A DNA stretch of 38,767 nt from an uncultured Mycoplasmatota bacterium (GTDB lineage Bacteria; Bacillota_I; Bacilli_A; RF39; UBA660), in assembly GCA_946630615.1 (NCBI GenBank), contig CAMOYX010000003.1, positions 1-38,767 of the forward strand, written 5' to 3'. The position numbers and the translations under genes are program-made. How positions within the stretch are numbered: position 1 is the first letter of the stretch; every line of letters starts with the position of its first letter. This document shows positions 16,846 through 25,704 of this stretch, piece after piece. The notes beneath the pieces were generated by a model that saw nothing but the letters and a program-made list of their open reading frames with translations, did no database searches and was not told the DNA's origin.

Positions 16846-17549
16846 ATTAAATTATTTGAAACCTCAACCACATTATAATCTCCATCAGCTAAAGGTATTC
16901 TTATAAATAATTCATATTTAATATTCTTATCATTCTTATAATAAGTCATCTCTTCATAATTAATAGATAAGGCATAACCTGGATATCCCTTTAAAAAAAT
17001 AGCATATCTAATCGCACCATCTACTTGAAAATATATATTAAAGAAAAAGAATAAAAGAACGACAATTAATAAACCATATAAATAATTAACTTTAGTATTT
17101 TTCTTACGCTTAACTATTTTAAAAACTAAATAAATAATTAATAATAAAAGAGTTATAAATGTTAAATAAACAAATGCATCTCCAAATATAATTCTAATAA
17201 ATACTATTAAAGTAAAATATAAAAGAATCTTTATTAAATAATATAAAGCTTTAATTTGAATCTTTCTTTTAATAGCTTTATGTAAAACATTAATTAAATA
17301 AAAACTATAAAAAGAATATAGTAAAATCCATAATATAAATAAGAACGTATTACTAGATAATAAATAATCCATATACACGATAGTTGAATAATTTAAACTA
17401 AATTTATTCTTTAAGATGAGTAAACTAACTATCATAGTAACAAAATTAATTAATGTAAGAACTATACTCATCTTATTAATCTTTTTACGATAAAGTAAAA
17501 AAGACTCTAAAAACACAAGTATAAATAGAATAAGAAAAACAAAAAACAT
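16821..17549 (-). CDS. Multi-spanning membrane protein, unknown function
   Basis: 242 residues with about six predicted helices (from the N-terminus: MFFVFLILFILVFLESFLLY, an ILTLINFVTMIVSLLIL-type helix, TFLFILWILLYSFYSFYL and others), then an extracytoplasmic C-terminal domain of about 60 residues after the last helix (GLLIVVLLFFFFNIYF). I do not recognise the family. AAGGTGATAG lies before the ATG at 17549, and a TATAAT box lies near 17568. It appears to be a single-gene unit. Confidence 0.75.
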   Translation of the reverse strand: MFFVFLILFILVFLESFLLYRKKINKMSIVLTLINFVTMIVSLLILKNKFSLNYSTIVYMDYLLSSNTFLFILWILLYSFYSFYLINVLHKAIKRKIQIKALYYLIKILLYFTLIVFIRIIFGDAFVYLTFITLLLLIIYLVFKIVKRKKNTKVNYLYGLLIVVLLFFFFNIYFQVDGAIRYAIFLKGYPGYALSINYEEMTYYKNDKNIKYELFIRIPLADGDYNVVEVSNNLIKRVKFLG

Positions 17550-17586
17550 TCTATCACCTTCAAAAGAATTATAAATTATTAAATAT

Positions 17587-17616
17587 AAAAAAGAAAGATT
17601 TACTAATCTTTCTTTT
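17587..17616 (-). terminator. Terminator of the parA-to-Bax-inhibitor operon
   Basis: AAAGAAAGATT / AATCTTTCTTT, an 11-bp stem with a 4-nt loop and a U run, overlapping the stop codon at 17603. No other strong terminator is seen between it and the parA start at 23566. Confidence 0.8.
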
Positions 17617-18256
17617 TAGCAATTAATCTTAATAACTTAACAAATAAGTTAATAAAATCTAAATATAAACTAAATGCTCCAAATATTGCTAAGTTTTCTT
17701 CAGGAATACTATTTTCTCTTTCAAGTCTTAATACATTTTGTACATCATATCCAATATATAAAACAAATACTAAAACTCCAAGTACAGATATTAATAAAGA
17801 AAATGAATCACTTCTTAAGAATAATATATTAATAACTGCCATTAATACCATACCTAATAAACCAACTAATAAGTAAGGTCCAAATTTAGTTAAATCTAAA
17901 TTAGTCTTCTCTGCAAAATAAGCAAAACTAATAAATAATAATGCTGTAGCAGCAAATACTAATATAACATTAGATAAATCATAATATTGGAATATAGCAG
18001 TAAAAGAAATTCCTGTTAATAAAGAATATAAGAAATACAATACTTTTAAAGTAGAAGCACTCATCTTTCTTATACCAATAGTTAATGAAATAGCAGCAGC
18101 TACTTCAGCTATAACCAAACCTATAACTAAAAATTTATTCTCTAAAAATAAATTATTAACACTTGGAACAACACTTAATGTAAATGCTGTAACAAATGTA
18201 ATAAATAAACCTAATGCTAAAAGTTTAAAACTTTTAGCTAATGTATTACTTCCCAT
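17603..18256 (-). CDS. Bax inhibitor-1 family membrane protein (YccA-like)
   Basis: 217 residues with seven hydrophobic helices. The family signature YIGYDVQNVLRLE near 167-179 and the last helix with GAFSLYLDFINLFVKLLRL near 192-210 carry the paired Asp residues typical of Bax inhibitor-1 proteins, some of which are pH-sensitive calcium leak channels; bacterial YccA interacts with FtsH. AGGAGG lies four to five bases before the ATG. It starts 8 bp after the ychF stop and is the last gene of the operon. Confidence 0.92.
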   Translation of the reverse strand: MGSNTLAKSFKLLALGLFITFVTAFTLSVVPSVNNLFLENKFLVIGLVIAEVAAAISLTIGIRKMSASTLKVLYFLYSLLTGISFTAIFQYYDLSNVILVFAATALLFISFAYFAEKTNLDLTKFGPYLLVGLLGMVLMAVINILFLRSDSFSLLISVLGVLVFVLYIGYDVQNVLRLERENSIPEENLAIFGAFSLYLDFINLFVKLLRLIAKKKD

Positions 18257-18264
18257 ATATCCTC

Positions 18265-19371
18265 CTATACATTAAATCTAAAGTAAACTATATCTCCATC
18301 TTGCATTAAATAATCTTTACCTTCTAAGTTAAGTTTACCAGCTTCTTGAACTTTCTTTTCATCACCAAGTTCTTCTAAATCATTAAACTTAATAATCTCA
18401 GCTCTAATAAATCCTCTTTCAATATCAGAGTGAATAAGTCCAGCACATTCTTTAGCACACATTCCTTTTCTAAAAGTCCAAGCTCTACATTCATCACTTC
18501 CTGCAGTAAAAAATGTTTGTAACCCAAGTAAATCATAAGTAGCAAATATTAACTTATCTAAACCAGAATAATTAATACCAAGACTTTCTAAGAATTCTTT
18601 CTTTTCACTTTCTTCCATCTCAGCCATTTCAGATTCCATCTTAGCACACATAACAATTACAGATGATTCTTCAGCACTAGCAAGGCTTCTTACTTCTTCA
18701 ACATATTTATTTGTTTGCAATACAGCATCATCTTCATTAACGTTAGCAACATAGATAATTGGCTTCGCTGTTAAAAATGAAAATCCTCTCATATAGATTA
18801 ATTCTTCTTCAGTAAAGCTATCCATTATAGTTCTAATAGCTTTGCCATTAGTTAAAGCATCATGACATTTAGATAAACAACTATATTCCAACTTAGCTTG
18901 TTTATCATTTCCTTGTTTAGCTTTTTTTTCAATCTTACTTAGTCTTTGATCAACTATCTCTAAATCAGCAAGTGATAACTCAACATTAATTATTTCTATA
19001 TCTCTTTTTGGATCTACTTCTCCAGCAACATGTATTACATCCTTATCATCAAAGCATCTTACTACTTCAACAATAGCGTCAGTCTCACGAATATTAGCTA
19101 AGAACTTATTTCCAAGTCCTTCACCTTTACTTGCTCCACTTACTAAACCAGCTATATCAGTAAATTCAAAACTTGTAGGCACAGTTCTTTTAGGTATATA
19201 CATATCCTCTAAGAACTGTAACCTAGAATCAGGAACAGTAACAACTCCAACATTTGGATCTATAGTTGCAAATGGATAATTTGCAGCTAATATATGTTTT
19301 TTAGTAATTGCATTAAACAAAGTTGACTTACCAACATTAGGTAGTCCAACTATTCCAGCTTTTAAACTCAT
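18265..19371 (-). CDS. ychF: Redox-regulated ATPase YchF
   Basis: 368 residues, standard length. P-loop GLPNVGKST (9-17), DIAGLVSGASKGEGLGNKFL (G3 region, about 68-87), NVNED in place of NKxD (about 204-208), as expected for this ATP-preferring Obg-family protein, and a C-terminal TGS-like domain with EIIKFNDL and YLMQDGDIVYFRFNV. It binds ribosomes. AGGGGG precedes the ATG. The gene is 12 bp after the abgT stop. Confidence 0.95.
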   Translation of the reverse strand: MSLKAGIVGLPNVGKSTLFNAITKKHILAANYPFATIDPNVGVVTVPDSRLQFLEDMYIPKRTVPTSFEFTDIAGLVSGASKGEGLGNKFLANIRETDAIVEVVRCFDDKDVIHVAGEVDPKRDIEIINVELSLADLEIVDQRLSKIEKKAKQGNDKQAKLEYSCLSKCHDALTNGKAIRTIMDSFTEEELIYMRGFSFLTAKPIIYVANVNEDDAVLQTNKYVEEVRSLASAEESSVIVMCAKMESEMAEMEESEKKEFLESLGINYSGLDKLIFATYDLLGLQTFFTAGSDECRAWTFRKGMCAKECAGLIHSDIERGFIRAEIIKFNDLEELGDEKKVQEAGKLNLEGKDYLMQDGDIVYFRFNV

Positions 19372-19383
19372 TTATTTTCCCCC

Positions 19384-20910
19384 TTACAATGTAGTAGAAC
19401 CATTTATACCTAAAGGTAATCCTACAACAAACCAAACTAATAATATTATTAATAAAATAGCAAACGCAGCAAACACATATGGTAATTGATACTTAATAGC
19501 TTCTTTTAATGTTACATACTCACCATCTTTTGCATTCTTATTAAGTAAAGCTAAATAGATTATAAAGTATGCCATGAATGGTGTAATACCCATTGTAACT
19601 GATTCACCAAATCTAAATATAATTTGAGCATATTCAGGTGATAAACCTGCTTGCATAAATACAGGTACTACAACAGGTGACATTATAGCCCACTTAGAAA
19701 CAGATGTAGGAACAAAAATTGTTGCTATAACTGAAACTATAAATAATAAGATAATTAATGGAAAACCAGTAAAATTTAATGTTCTAAATAAACTAGTTAA
19801 ACTAGCTACAATTACTTCACCAATTCCAGTTTTTCTAAATACACTTATTAATAAAGAACCTACAAATATAAATACTAAAGTATTACCAATTCCATCAAGT
19901 GAATAACCAAGTGCAGAAACTGCATCTTTACTTCCTTTAATAGTTCTTGCCCCAAGTCCATAAAAGAAACCCAAAATTACAAAGAACATAGTAACTATAA
20001 AGATAAATCCTTGAGAGAAGAAACTATCTAAGCTAAATAACTTATCAACATATAATACTTGGCTATGATCTAATAATCTACCTGATAAAGGCAAACCAGG
20101 AATTATATTCCATAAGATAATTAAGAAATATATTAAACCAGCAAAACCAGCAAATAACATACCTCTAATTTCTTTTCTAGTAATTTTCTCTTCCTCTTCA
20201 TCTTTTATCTCATATTTAGATAACCTAGGAGCAACTACTCTTTCAGTTATTGCAGTAACTAATATTGTTATAAGTATTAATGCTACAAACATTATAAATA
20301 CTCCAGATATAGAAGCCATTCTATAATTTATGTCTATAGCTCTTGCTGCTTGTAAACTATAAGATAATAAAGAACTATCTGTAGCTGTAAATATAGCAGA
20401 AATACCTGAACCTATAGTTAAACCAGCAAATGATGCTACTATACCTATTAAAGGATTACGTTTACCATACTTAAATAATAATCCTGATAAAGGTAACATT
20501 ATAATATAAGATAAGTCACCAATTAAACTTCCAACTACACTTAGAAATACTATTATAAATGTAACTGTATTTTTCTTCATTTTCTTTGTTAACAAAGTAA
20601 ATGATGTTTTTAAGAATCCTGATTTTTCCATTAAACCAAAGCCTAATAGAATAATTATCAAACTACTTAATGGTGTAAAACCTACAAAATTTGAAACAGT
20701 AGTTGAGAATATATCTCTTAACCCTTGATAACTAAATAAATTAGTTACTGAAAGAAGCTTTGTTGAAAACTCAAAAGTAGTATGATCTACGTTATATACA
20801 ATTTGACTAACATCTAAAAAATGTAAAATCAAGCTTAATAAACCTACTACTAAAGTAATTATTAATATATTAACAACAGGATGTAAATTCAAAAAACTAT
20901 TCTTTTTCAC
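19384..20910 (-). CDS. AbgT family transporter
   Basis: 508 residues with about a dozen membrane helices. Family segments include NLHPVVNILIITLVV at the start, FVGFTPLSSLIIILLGFGLMEKSG near 74-97, FIIVFLSVVGSLIGDLSYIIMLPL near 118-141 and FVPTSVSKWAIMSPVVVPVF near 394-413. AbgT proteins move p-aminobenzoyl-glutamate in E. coli or export sulfonamides/PABA in some species; substrate here is not determined. The start is GTG at 20910 with AGGTG upstream. It overlaps the end of the DUF951 gene by 14 nt, so it belongs to the operon. Confidence 0.9.
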   Translation of the reverse strand: MKKNSFLNLHPVVNILIITLVVGLLSLILHFLDVSQIVYNVDHTTFEFSTKLLSVTNLFSYQGLRDIFSTTVSNFVGFTPLSSLIIILLGFGLMEKSGFLKTSFTLLTKKMKKNTVTFIIVFLSVVGSLIGDLSYIIMLPLSGLLFKYGKRNPLIGIVASFAGLTIGSGISAIFTATDSSLLSYSLQAARAIDINYRMASISGVFIMFVALILITILVTAITERVVAPRLSKYEIKDEEEEKITRKEIRGMLFAGFAGLIYFLIILWNIIPGLPLSGRLLDHSQVLYVDKLFSLDSFFSQGFIFIVTMFFVILGFFYGLGARTIKGSKDAVSALGYSLDGIGNTLVFIFVGSLLISVFRKTGIGEVIVASLTSLFRTLNFTGFPLIILLFIVSVIATIFVPTSVSKWAIMSPVVVPVFMQAGLSPEYAQIIFRFGESVTMGITPFMAYFIIYLALLNKNAKDGEYVTLKEAIKYQLPYVFAAFAILLIILLVWFVVGLPLGINGSTTL

Positions 20911-21100
20911 TTTCTACACCTACTACCTTCTTTAATTTGCGTAAGAACTCTCTTCTTTCCATCATTATTTCATGTCCACAATTCTCGCATTTAATCTTAA
21001 TGTCTACTCCAACTCTAGTTACAGTCCAAAGATTTGTTTGACATGCATGAGGCTTACGCATTATTACTTTATCCCCTAATGATACTTTCTTATTTTCCAT
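20897..21100 (-). CDS. DUF951 small zinc-ribbon-like protein
   Basis: 67 residues from the ATG at 21100, chosen because GAGGT lies seven bases upstream and the family begins with a short V.LGD.V.M segment; the frame stays open to 21148. Signature: LGDKVIMRKPHACQTNLW, then RVGVDIKIKCENCGHEIMM with a CxxC pair. DUF951 is a conserved Firmicutes family, often next to parB, mscS and ychF, but its job is unknown. It overlaps mscS by 11 nt and abgT by 14 nt. Confidence 0.9.
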   Translation of the reverse strand: MENKKVSLGDKVIMRKPHACQTNLWTVTRVGVDIKIKCENCGHEIMMERREFLRKLKKVVGVESEKE

Positions 21101-21887
21101 TGTGTACCTCAATTTGATTATAAGGAATCTTAATGTTGTTATTATCATATGTTTCTTTAATAATTCTTAAAGCTTTTCTTCTTATAACATATTGATCTTT
21201 TCCTCTACATTGAATAAGTATAGAGTAATTAATAGAAGAATCATTTAGACTATCTATTCCTAAATAAGAAGATGCTATAACACCATCAAGTTTATTAACT
21301 TCTTCTAAAATTTCCTTAATAACACTTTCTACCTTCTCCGCTTTTTCTTCATAAGCTGTTGGAATGTCTATTTTAACACTAGGGCTTGATTGGGACAAGT
21401 TTATAACCTTATTAACATTTCTATTAGCAAATATTAAAGTCATACCTTCAAAGTTCTTAACCTTAGTACTCTTTAAAGATATCTCAACTACTTCACCTAG
21501 GAAATCATCTAATTTAATATAATCTCCAACTACATAGAAATTATCCATGATAATTGAAATACCTGCCATTATGTCTTGAACAGTATTTTGAAATGCTAAA
21601 CCAATAACAGCACCAGCAATTCCTAAAGAAGCAATAATACCATTAGTATCTACTCCATACACATTAAGTATCATTACTATAGCAATAGCAAATATAAAGA
21701 ACTTAATAACATTTTCAGCTAACTGTAATATAGTAGCTCCTTTTTTTACTCTAAAACCCTGTTTATCCTTAATAAATATTCTATGTAATATAGACTTAGC
21801 AAGTTTTAAAAATATAATACTAACAACAATTATAAAAATAGGTTTAATTATTTTTTCATTGTTTAAAAAAGAAAGAACCTTTTCCAT
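21090..21887 (-). CDS. MscS family small-conductance mechanosensitive channel
   Basis: 265 residues. Two or three membrane helices in the first 100 residues lead into the pore-lining signature GIAGAVIGLAFQNTVQD near 92-108, followed by a beta domain (NFYVVGDYIKLDDFLGEVVEI). It gates under membrane tension to release solutes. The ATG at 21887 is 1 nt from the parB stop. This channel is a standard member of the origin-type cluster in Firmicutes. Confidence 0.92.
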   Translation of the reverse strand: MEKVLSFLNNEKIIKPIFIIVVSIIFLKLAKSILHRIFIKDKQGFRVKKGATILQLAENVIKFFIFAIAIVMILNVYGVDTNGIIASLGIAGAVIGLAFQNTVQDIMAGISIIMDNFYVVGDYIKLDDFLGEVVEISLKSTKVKNFEGMTLIFANRNVNKVINLSQSSPSVKIDIPTAYEEKAEKVESVIKEILEEVNKLDGVIASSYLGIDSLNDSSINYSILIQCRGKDQYVIRRKALRIIKETYDNNNIKIPYNQIEVHNGK

Positions 21888-21888
21888 A

Positions 21889-22791
21889 CTACTCGATTCC
21901 TTCTACTTTTATACCTAATGTCTCTAAAATACGTTCTAAGTCTTCATCCGAATCAAATGGAATTTCTAATTTCTTAGCTTTAATTTTTACTTTAGTACCT
22001 ACTTTTTCTCTCATTAGTCTTTCATATATATTAATTTTTAAAGGTCTTTGTACTTTAGTCTTAGTTACTTTTTCTTCACTATTCTCATTCATTTCTCTAA
22101 TGATATCTTCTAAAGCATGAGCAGATATACCATTGTTAATAACTTTTTCAGCTAGTTCAATACATAGCTTCTTATCAGTTATCTTAGATAAGCTTCTTGC
22201 ATGAGCCATAGATAGTTTTCTATCAACAGTATATTCTTTAACTATTTCAGGTAATTTTAAAAGTCCTACCATGTTAACAACATAACTCTTGCTCTTACCA
22301 AACTTCTTAGCAAATTCATCATAAGATAAATGAGATAATTCCATAATTTTTTGATATGCTTCTGCTTCTTCTATTGGGTTTAAGTCTTCTCTTTGAATAT
22401 TTTCAAGTAAAGCTATTTCCATCATTTCAGCATCATCAAAGTCTCTTATAACACATGGAACACTCTTAAGTCCTGCTAGTTTAGCAGCTCTTAATCTTCT
22501 TTCACCTGCAACAAGTTCATAACCTTTAATACTTTTCTTAACAATAATTGGTTCAATAACTCCATGTTCTTTAATAGAATCAGCTAATTCTTGTAAAGAA
22601 TCATCATTAAATGTTTTTCTTGGTTGAAATGGATTACTTCTAACCTCATCAACATTTACTTCATTTAAAGGAGATTTCTTACCTTCTCCAGTACTCTCAA
22701 TAATATTAGCTTCTAACTTATCAAAGTTAATTACTTCATTTGAGAATAATTGTTCTAAACCTTTTCCTAAAGCTTTTCTCTTAGTTTCCAT
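21889..22791 (-). CDS. parB: Chromosome partitioning protein ParB (Spo0J)
   Basis: 300 residues. KRKALGKGLEQLFS at the N-terminus recruits ParA. NPFQPRKTF (about 53-61) and GERRLRAAKLAGL (about 96-108) form the CTPase/ParB_N core, then comes a helix-turn-helix that reads parS (YDEFAKKFGKSKSYVVNMVGLLKLP, about 156-180) and a C-terminal dimer domain. AGAGGTGA precedes the ATG. It overlaps parA by 11 nt. No full parS palindrome was found by eye in this window. Confidence 0.95.
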   Translation of the reverse strand: METKRKALGKGLEQLFSNEVINFDKLEANIIESTGEGKKSPLNEVNVDEVRSNPFQPRKTFNDDSLQELADSIKEHGVIEPIIVKKSIKGYELVAGERRLRAAKLAGLKSVPCVIRDFDDAEMMEIALLENIQREDLNPIEEAEAYQKIMELSHLSYDEFAKKFGKSKSYVVNMVGLLKLPEIVKEYTVDRKLSMAHARSLSKITDKKLCIELAEKVINNGISAHALEDIIREMNENSEEKVTKTKVQRPLKINIYERLMREKVGTKVKIKAKKLEIPFDSDEDLERILETLGIKVEGIE

Positions 22792-23566
22792 CTCTTCTAA
22801 TCACCTCTTTTGCTAAATTTTCATAAGCCAAAGTTGCTCTACTAAGTGGATCATAATCACTAATTGGTTTTCCATGACTTGGTGCTTCTACAAGTCTTAC
22901 TAATCTTGGAATGATTGTATTAAATACTCTATCCTTAAAGCACTTTCTAACATCTTCTATTATTTCTAATCCTATATTTGTTCTACCATCTAACATTGTA
23001 AGTAATACACCTTCAACTCTTAGATTTGGATTAACATTTTCTTGTACTTTAATAACAGTTGATAATAGTAAGCTTATACCTTCTAAAGCATAGTACTCAC
23101 ATTGAACAGGAATTATAACAGAATCACTTGCAGCTAAAGCGTTCATTACAGTAGAACCTAAAGATGGTTGGCAATCAACAATAATATAATCATATTTATC
23201 TCTTACTTGATCTAAAGCATTCTTTAATTGTTCATTTTGTTTAAATGTTTGATCTGTCATAGATCTTCTTGCAAATTCTAAATCTATACCTGCTAAATTT
23301 ATAGTTGTTGGAATAATTGATAAATTCTTAAATTTAGTTTTAATAATCGCATCTTTAACATCAGATTGACCAGTTATAACATCATATATATCTTTATCAA
23401 AATCATTATATTTTAAACCAAGACCATTAGAAGCATTTCCTTGAGGGTCAAAGTCAACTAAAAGAGTTTTCTTTCCCAATTTTCCAAGAGCAGCTGCTAA
23501 GTTAATCGCAGTAGTTGTTTTACCAACACCACCTTTTTGATTAACTAATGAAATTACTTTTGCCAT
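22781..23566 (-). CDS. parA: Chromosome partitioning ATPase ParA (Soj)
   Basis: 261 residues, with the deviant Walker A motif NQKGGVGKTTT near 8-18, DFDPQGNASNGLG near 39-51 and the Walker B-like IIVDCQPSLG near 110-119. It is the chromosomal Soj type without an N-terminal DNA-binding domain. The start is the ATG at 23566 with AAGGGTGAT seven bases upstream; the in-frame GTG at 23578 sits inside that site. First gene of parA-parB-mscS-DUF951-abgT-ychF-Bax inhibitor. Confidence 0.95.
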   Translation of the reverse strand: MAKVISLVNQKGGVGKTTTAINLAAALGKLGKKTLLVDFDPQGNASNGLGLKYNDFDKDIYDVITGQSDVKDAIIKTKFKNLSIIPTTINLAGIDLEFARRSMTDQTFKQNEQLKNALDQVRDKYDYIIVDCQPSLGSTVMNALAASDSVIIPVQCEYYALEGISLLLSTVIKVQENVNPNLRVEGVLLTMLDGRTNIGLEIIEDVRKCFKDRVFNTIIPRLVRLVEAPSHGKPISDYDPLSRATLAYENLAKEVIRRDGN

Positions 23567-23602
23567 AAATTCTATCACCCTTTAAAATTTCTAGTCTAAC
23601 TA

Positions 23603-23611
23603 ATTTTAACA
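23603..23611 (-). promoter_or_regulatory. Likely promoter of the parA operon
   Basis: TGTTAAAAT on the minus strand, an extended -10 with one mismatch in the hexamer, about 37 bp before the parA ATG. Confidence 0.4.
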
Positions 23612-23653
23612 TAGTAATCATTATTTGTCTTTAATTTTTAAGGTAATACATAA

Positions 23654-23686
23654 TAAAAAAATACGTTTATCATTAGATAAACGTAT
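23654..23686 (-). terminator. Terminator of tilS-ftsH
   Basis: ATACGTTTATC-TAAT-GATAAACGTAT, a perfect 11-bp stem with a tetraloop and seven U on the minus strand, 9 nt past the ftsH stop. Confidence 0.92.
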
Positions 23687-23694
23687 TAATTTAA

Positions 23695-25704
23695 TTAATC
23701 TTCTTTAGATTCTTTCTCTAAAGCTTCATCAACTAGTTTAGAAAGTTCATCTTTATCTAGTTTTTGATAATCTTTTATACCTAAATCTTTAGCTTGTTCT
23801 CTTAACTTAGTTAAAGTTGGTTCAACTGTTTTTTTGCTTTCTGCTTCAGATGTAGTAACTTTACCAGTTCTTACAAGTTCATCAATTTGCTCTTTAGTAA
23901 TTGTTTCTCTTTCAATTAATGTATTAGCAATTGACATAACTAAATCTTTATTTTCTTTTAAGATCTTCTTAGCATTAGCATAACATTGATTAACAATCTT
24001 TCTAGTTTCCTCATCGATTTCTAAAGCAACTTGATCTGAGTAATTCTTAGATTTATTTAAATCTCTTCCTAAGAATACATTGTCACTTTCTTCCATCTCA
24101 TAACGCATTGGACCTAAGTCTGACATACCATATTCAGTAACCATAGATCTTGCAAGTCTAGTAGAATGTTTGAAATCATCACTAGCGCCAGTAGTAATAT
24201 CATCTAAGAATAATTCCTCAGCTGCTCTACCACCTAAGCTACTTGTAATGCTTGCAAGCATCTCTCTCTTAGTGTATCTTGCTACATTATCATCTTTTGG
24301 AGTATACGCTGTGTAACCACCAGCATTTCCTCTTGGGATAATAGTAATCTTTTGAACTTCCATAGCGTCTCTTAATTTAAGACCTATAACAGCATGTCCA
24401 GATTCATGAACAGCAGTTAACCATTTAACTTCTTCAGATACTTTTCTGCTCTTCTTAGCAGGTCCCATCATTACTCTATCAGTAGCTTCATCAATATCAT
24501 CAAGAGTAATAGCATTTTCATTTTTTCTAACAGCAAGTAATGCTGCTTCATTCATTAAGTTTTCTAAGTCAGCTCCAGAAAATCCCGAAGTTCTCTTAGA
24601 AATTGCTTTTAAGTTAACATCAGGAGCTAATATCTTATTCTTAGCGTGAACTCCTAATATAGCTTCTCTTTCTTCTGAATCTGGTAGGGATACAGTAACT
24701 TGTCTATCAAATCTACCTGGTCTTAATAAAGCTGGGTCTAATACATCAGGTCTATTTGTAGCAGCAATTACAATTATACCTTCATTGTGTCCAAATCCAT
24801 CCATTTCAGTAAGTAATTGGTTAAGTGTTTGTTCTCTTTCGTCATGTCCACCACCAATACCAGAACCTCTTTGTCTACCTACAGCATCAATTTCATCTAT
24901 AAATATTAAACAAGGAGCATTTCTCTTGGCTTCTTTAAACATGTCTCTAACTCTAGATGCACCAACACCTACAAATAATTCTACAAAATCAGATCCTGAA
25001 ATATAGTAGAAAGGTACATTTGCTTCACCAGCTACAGCCTTTGCAAGTAAAGTTTTACCAGTTCCTGGAGGACCTACAAGTAAAACTCCCTTAGGAATTC
25101 TTGCACCTAACTTTTGGAATTTCTTAGGACTCTTTAAGAAGTCAATCATTTCTTTAACTTCTTCTTTTTCTTCTTTTAATCCAGCAACATCAGTAAATCT
25201 AACTTTACCACCTTCAGGTGCTAACTTAGCTCTTGATTTACCAAAGTCCATAGATCCACCGCCACCTTTAGCCATCTTAGTAAAGATGAAGTAAGTAGCA
25301 ATTAATATTAAGAATAATGGAACTACATTAACTAAAATATAAATCCAGCTAACTGATCCCGGATCAGGATTTGTTTCATATACTTTTAAGTTATTTGATT
25401 CAGCATATGATGTAACTGTCTTTAATTCAGCTTCCACTACTTTAGCGCTAAATTTTTCATTATCTTTATAACTACTTAATTTACCCTCAACATAATAAAC
25501 TGATTTATCAGAACTTGGAGTAATAGTTATCTCTGTTATAGTCTTATTTTGAATTTCACTAATTAATTCACCAGTTGTTATATCATGTGTAACAGTGCTG
25601 CCTAAATTAACAACAAACATTACAGCTAAAACAACTACAGTTAAGACTAAATAAGGAAACACATTCTTCATTAAGTTTTGATTATTGTTTCTCTTAATTT
25701 TCAT
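23695..25704 (-). CDS. ftsH: ATP-dependent zinc metalloprotease FtsH
   Basis: 669 residues. Two membrane helices (about 13-32 and 117-137) flank an outer domain. AAA module: Walker A GPPGTGKT (about 208-215), Walker [11 protein letters not shown] (about 268-277), SRH with [18 protein letters not shown]. Zinc site HESGH at about 431-435 with the third ligand Asp in the later [12 protein letters not shown] segment. It degrades membrane and regulatory proteins. The ATG overlaps the tilS stop (ATGA). In many Firmicutes hpt separates tilS and ftsH; here it is absent. Confidence 0.97.
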   Translation of the reverse strand: MKIKRNNNQNLMKNVFPYLVLTVVVLAVMFVVNLGSTVTHDITTGELISEIQNKTITEITITPSSDKSVYYVEGKLSSYKDNEKFSAKVVEAELKTVTSYAESNNLKVYETNPDPGSVSWIYILVNVVPLFLILIATYFIFTKMAKGGGGSMDFGKSRAKLAPEGGKVRFTDVAGLKEEKEEVKEMIDFLKSPKKFQKLGARIPKGVLLVGPPGTGKTLLAKAVAGEANVPFYYISGSDFVELFVGVGASRVRDMFKEAKRNAPCLIFIDEIDAVGRQRGSGIGGGHDEREQTLNQLLTEMDGFGHNEGIIVIAATNRPDVLDPALLRPGRFDRQVTVSLPDSEEREAILGVHAKNKILAPDVNLKAISKRTSGFSGADLENLMNEAALLAVRKNENAITLDDIDEATDRVMMGPAKKSRKVSEEVKWLTAVHESGHAVIGLKLRDAMEVQKITIIPRGNAGGYTAYTPKDDNVARYTKREMLASITSSLGGRAAEELFLDDITTGASDDFKHSTRLARSMVTEYGMSDLGPMRYEMEESDNVFLGRDLNKSKNYSDQVALEIDEETRKIVNQCYANAKKILKENKDLVMSIANTLIERETITKEQIDELVRTGKVTTSEAESKKTVEPTLTKLREQAKDLGIKDYQKLDKDELSKLVDEALEKESKED

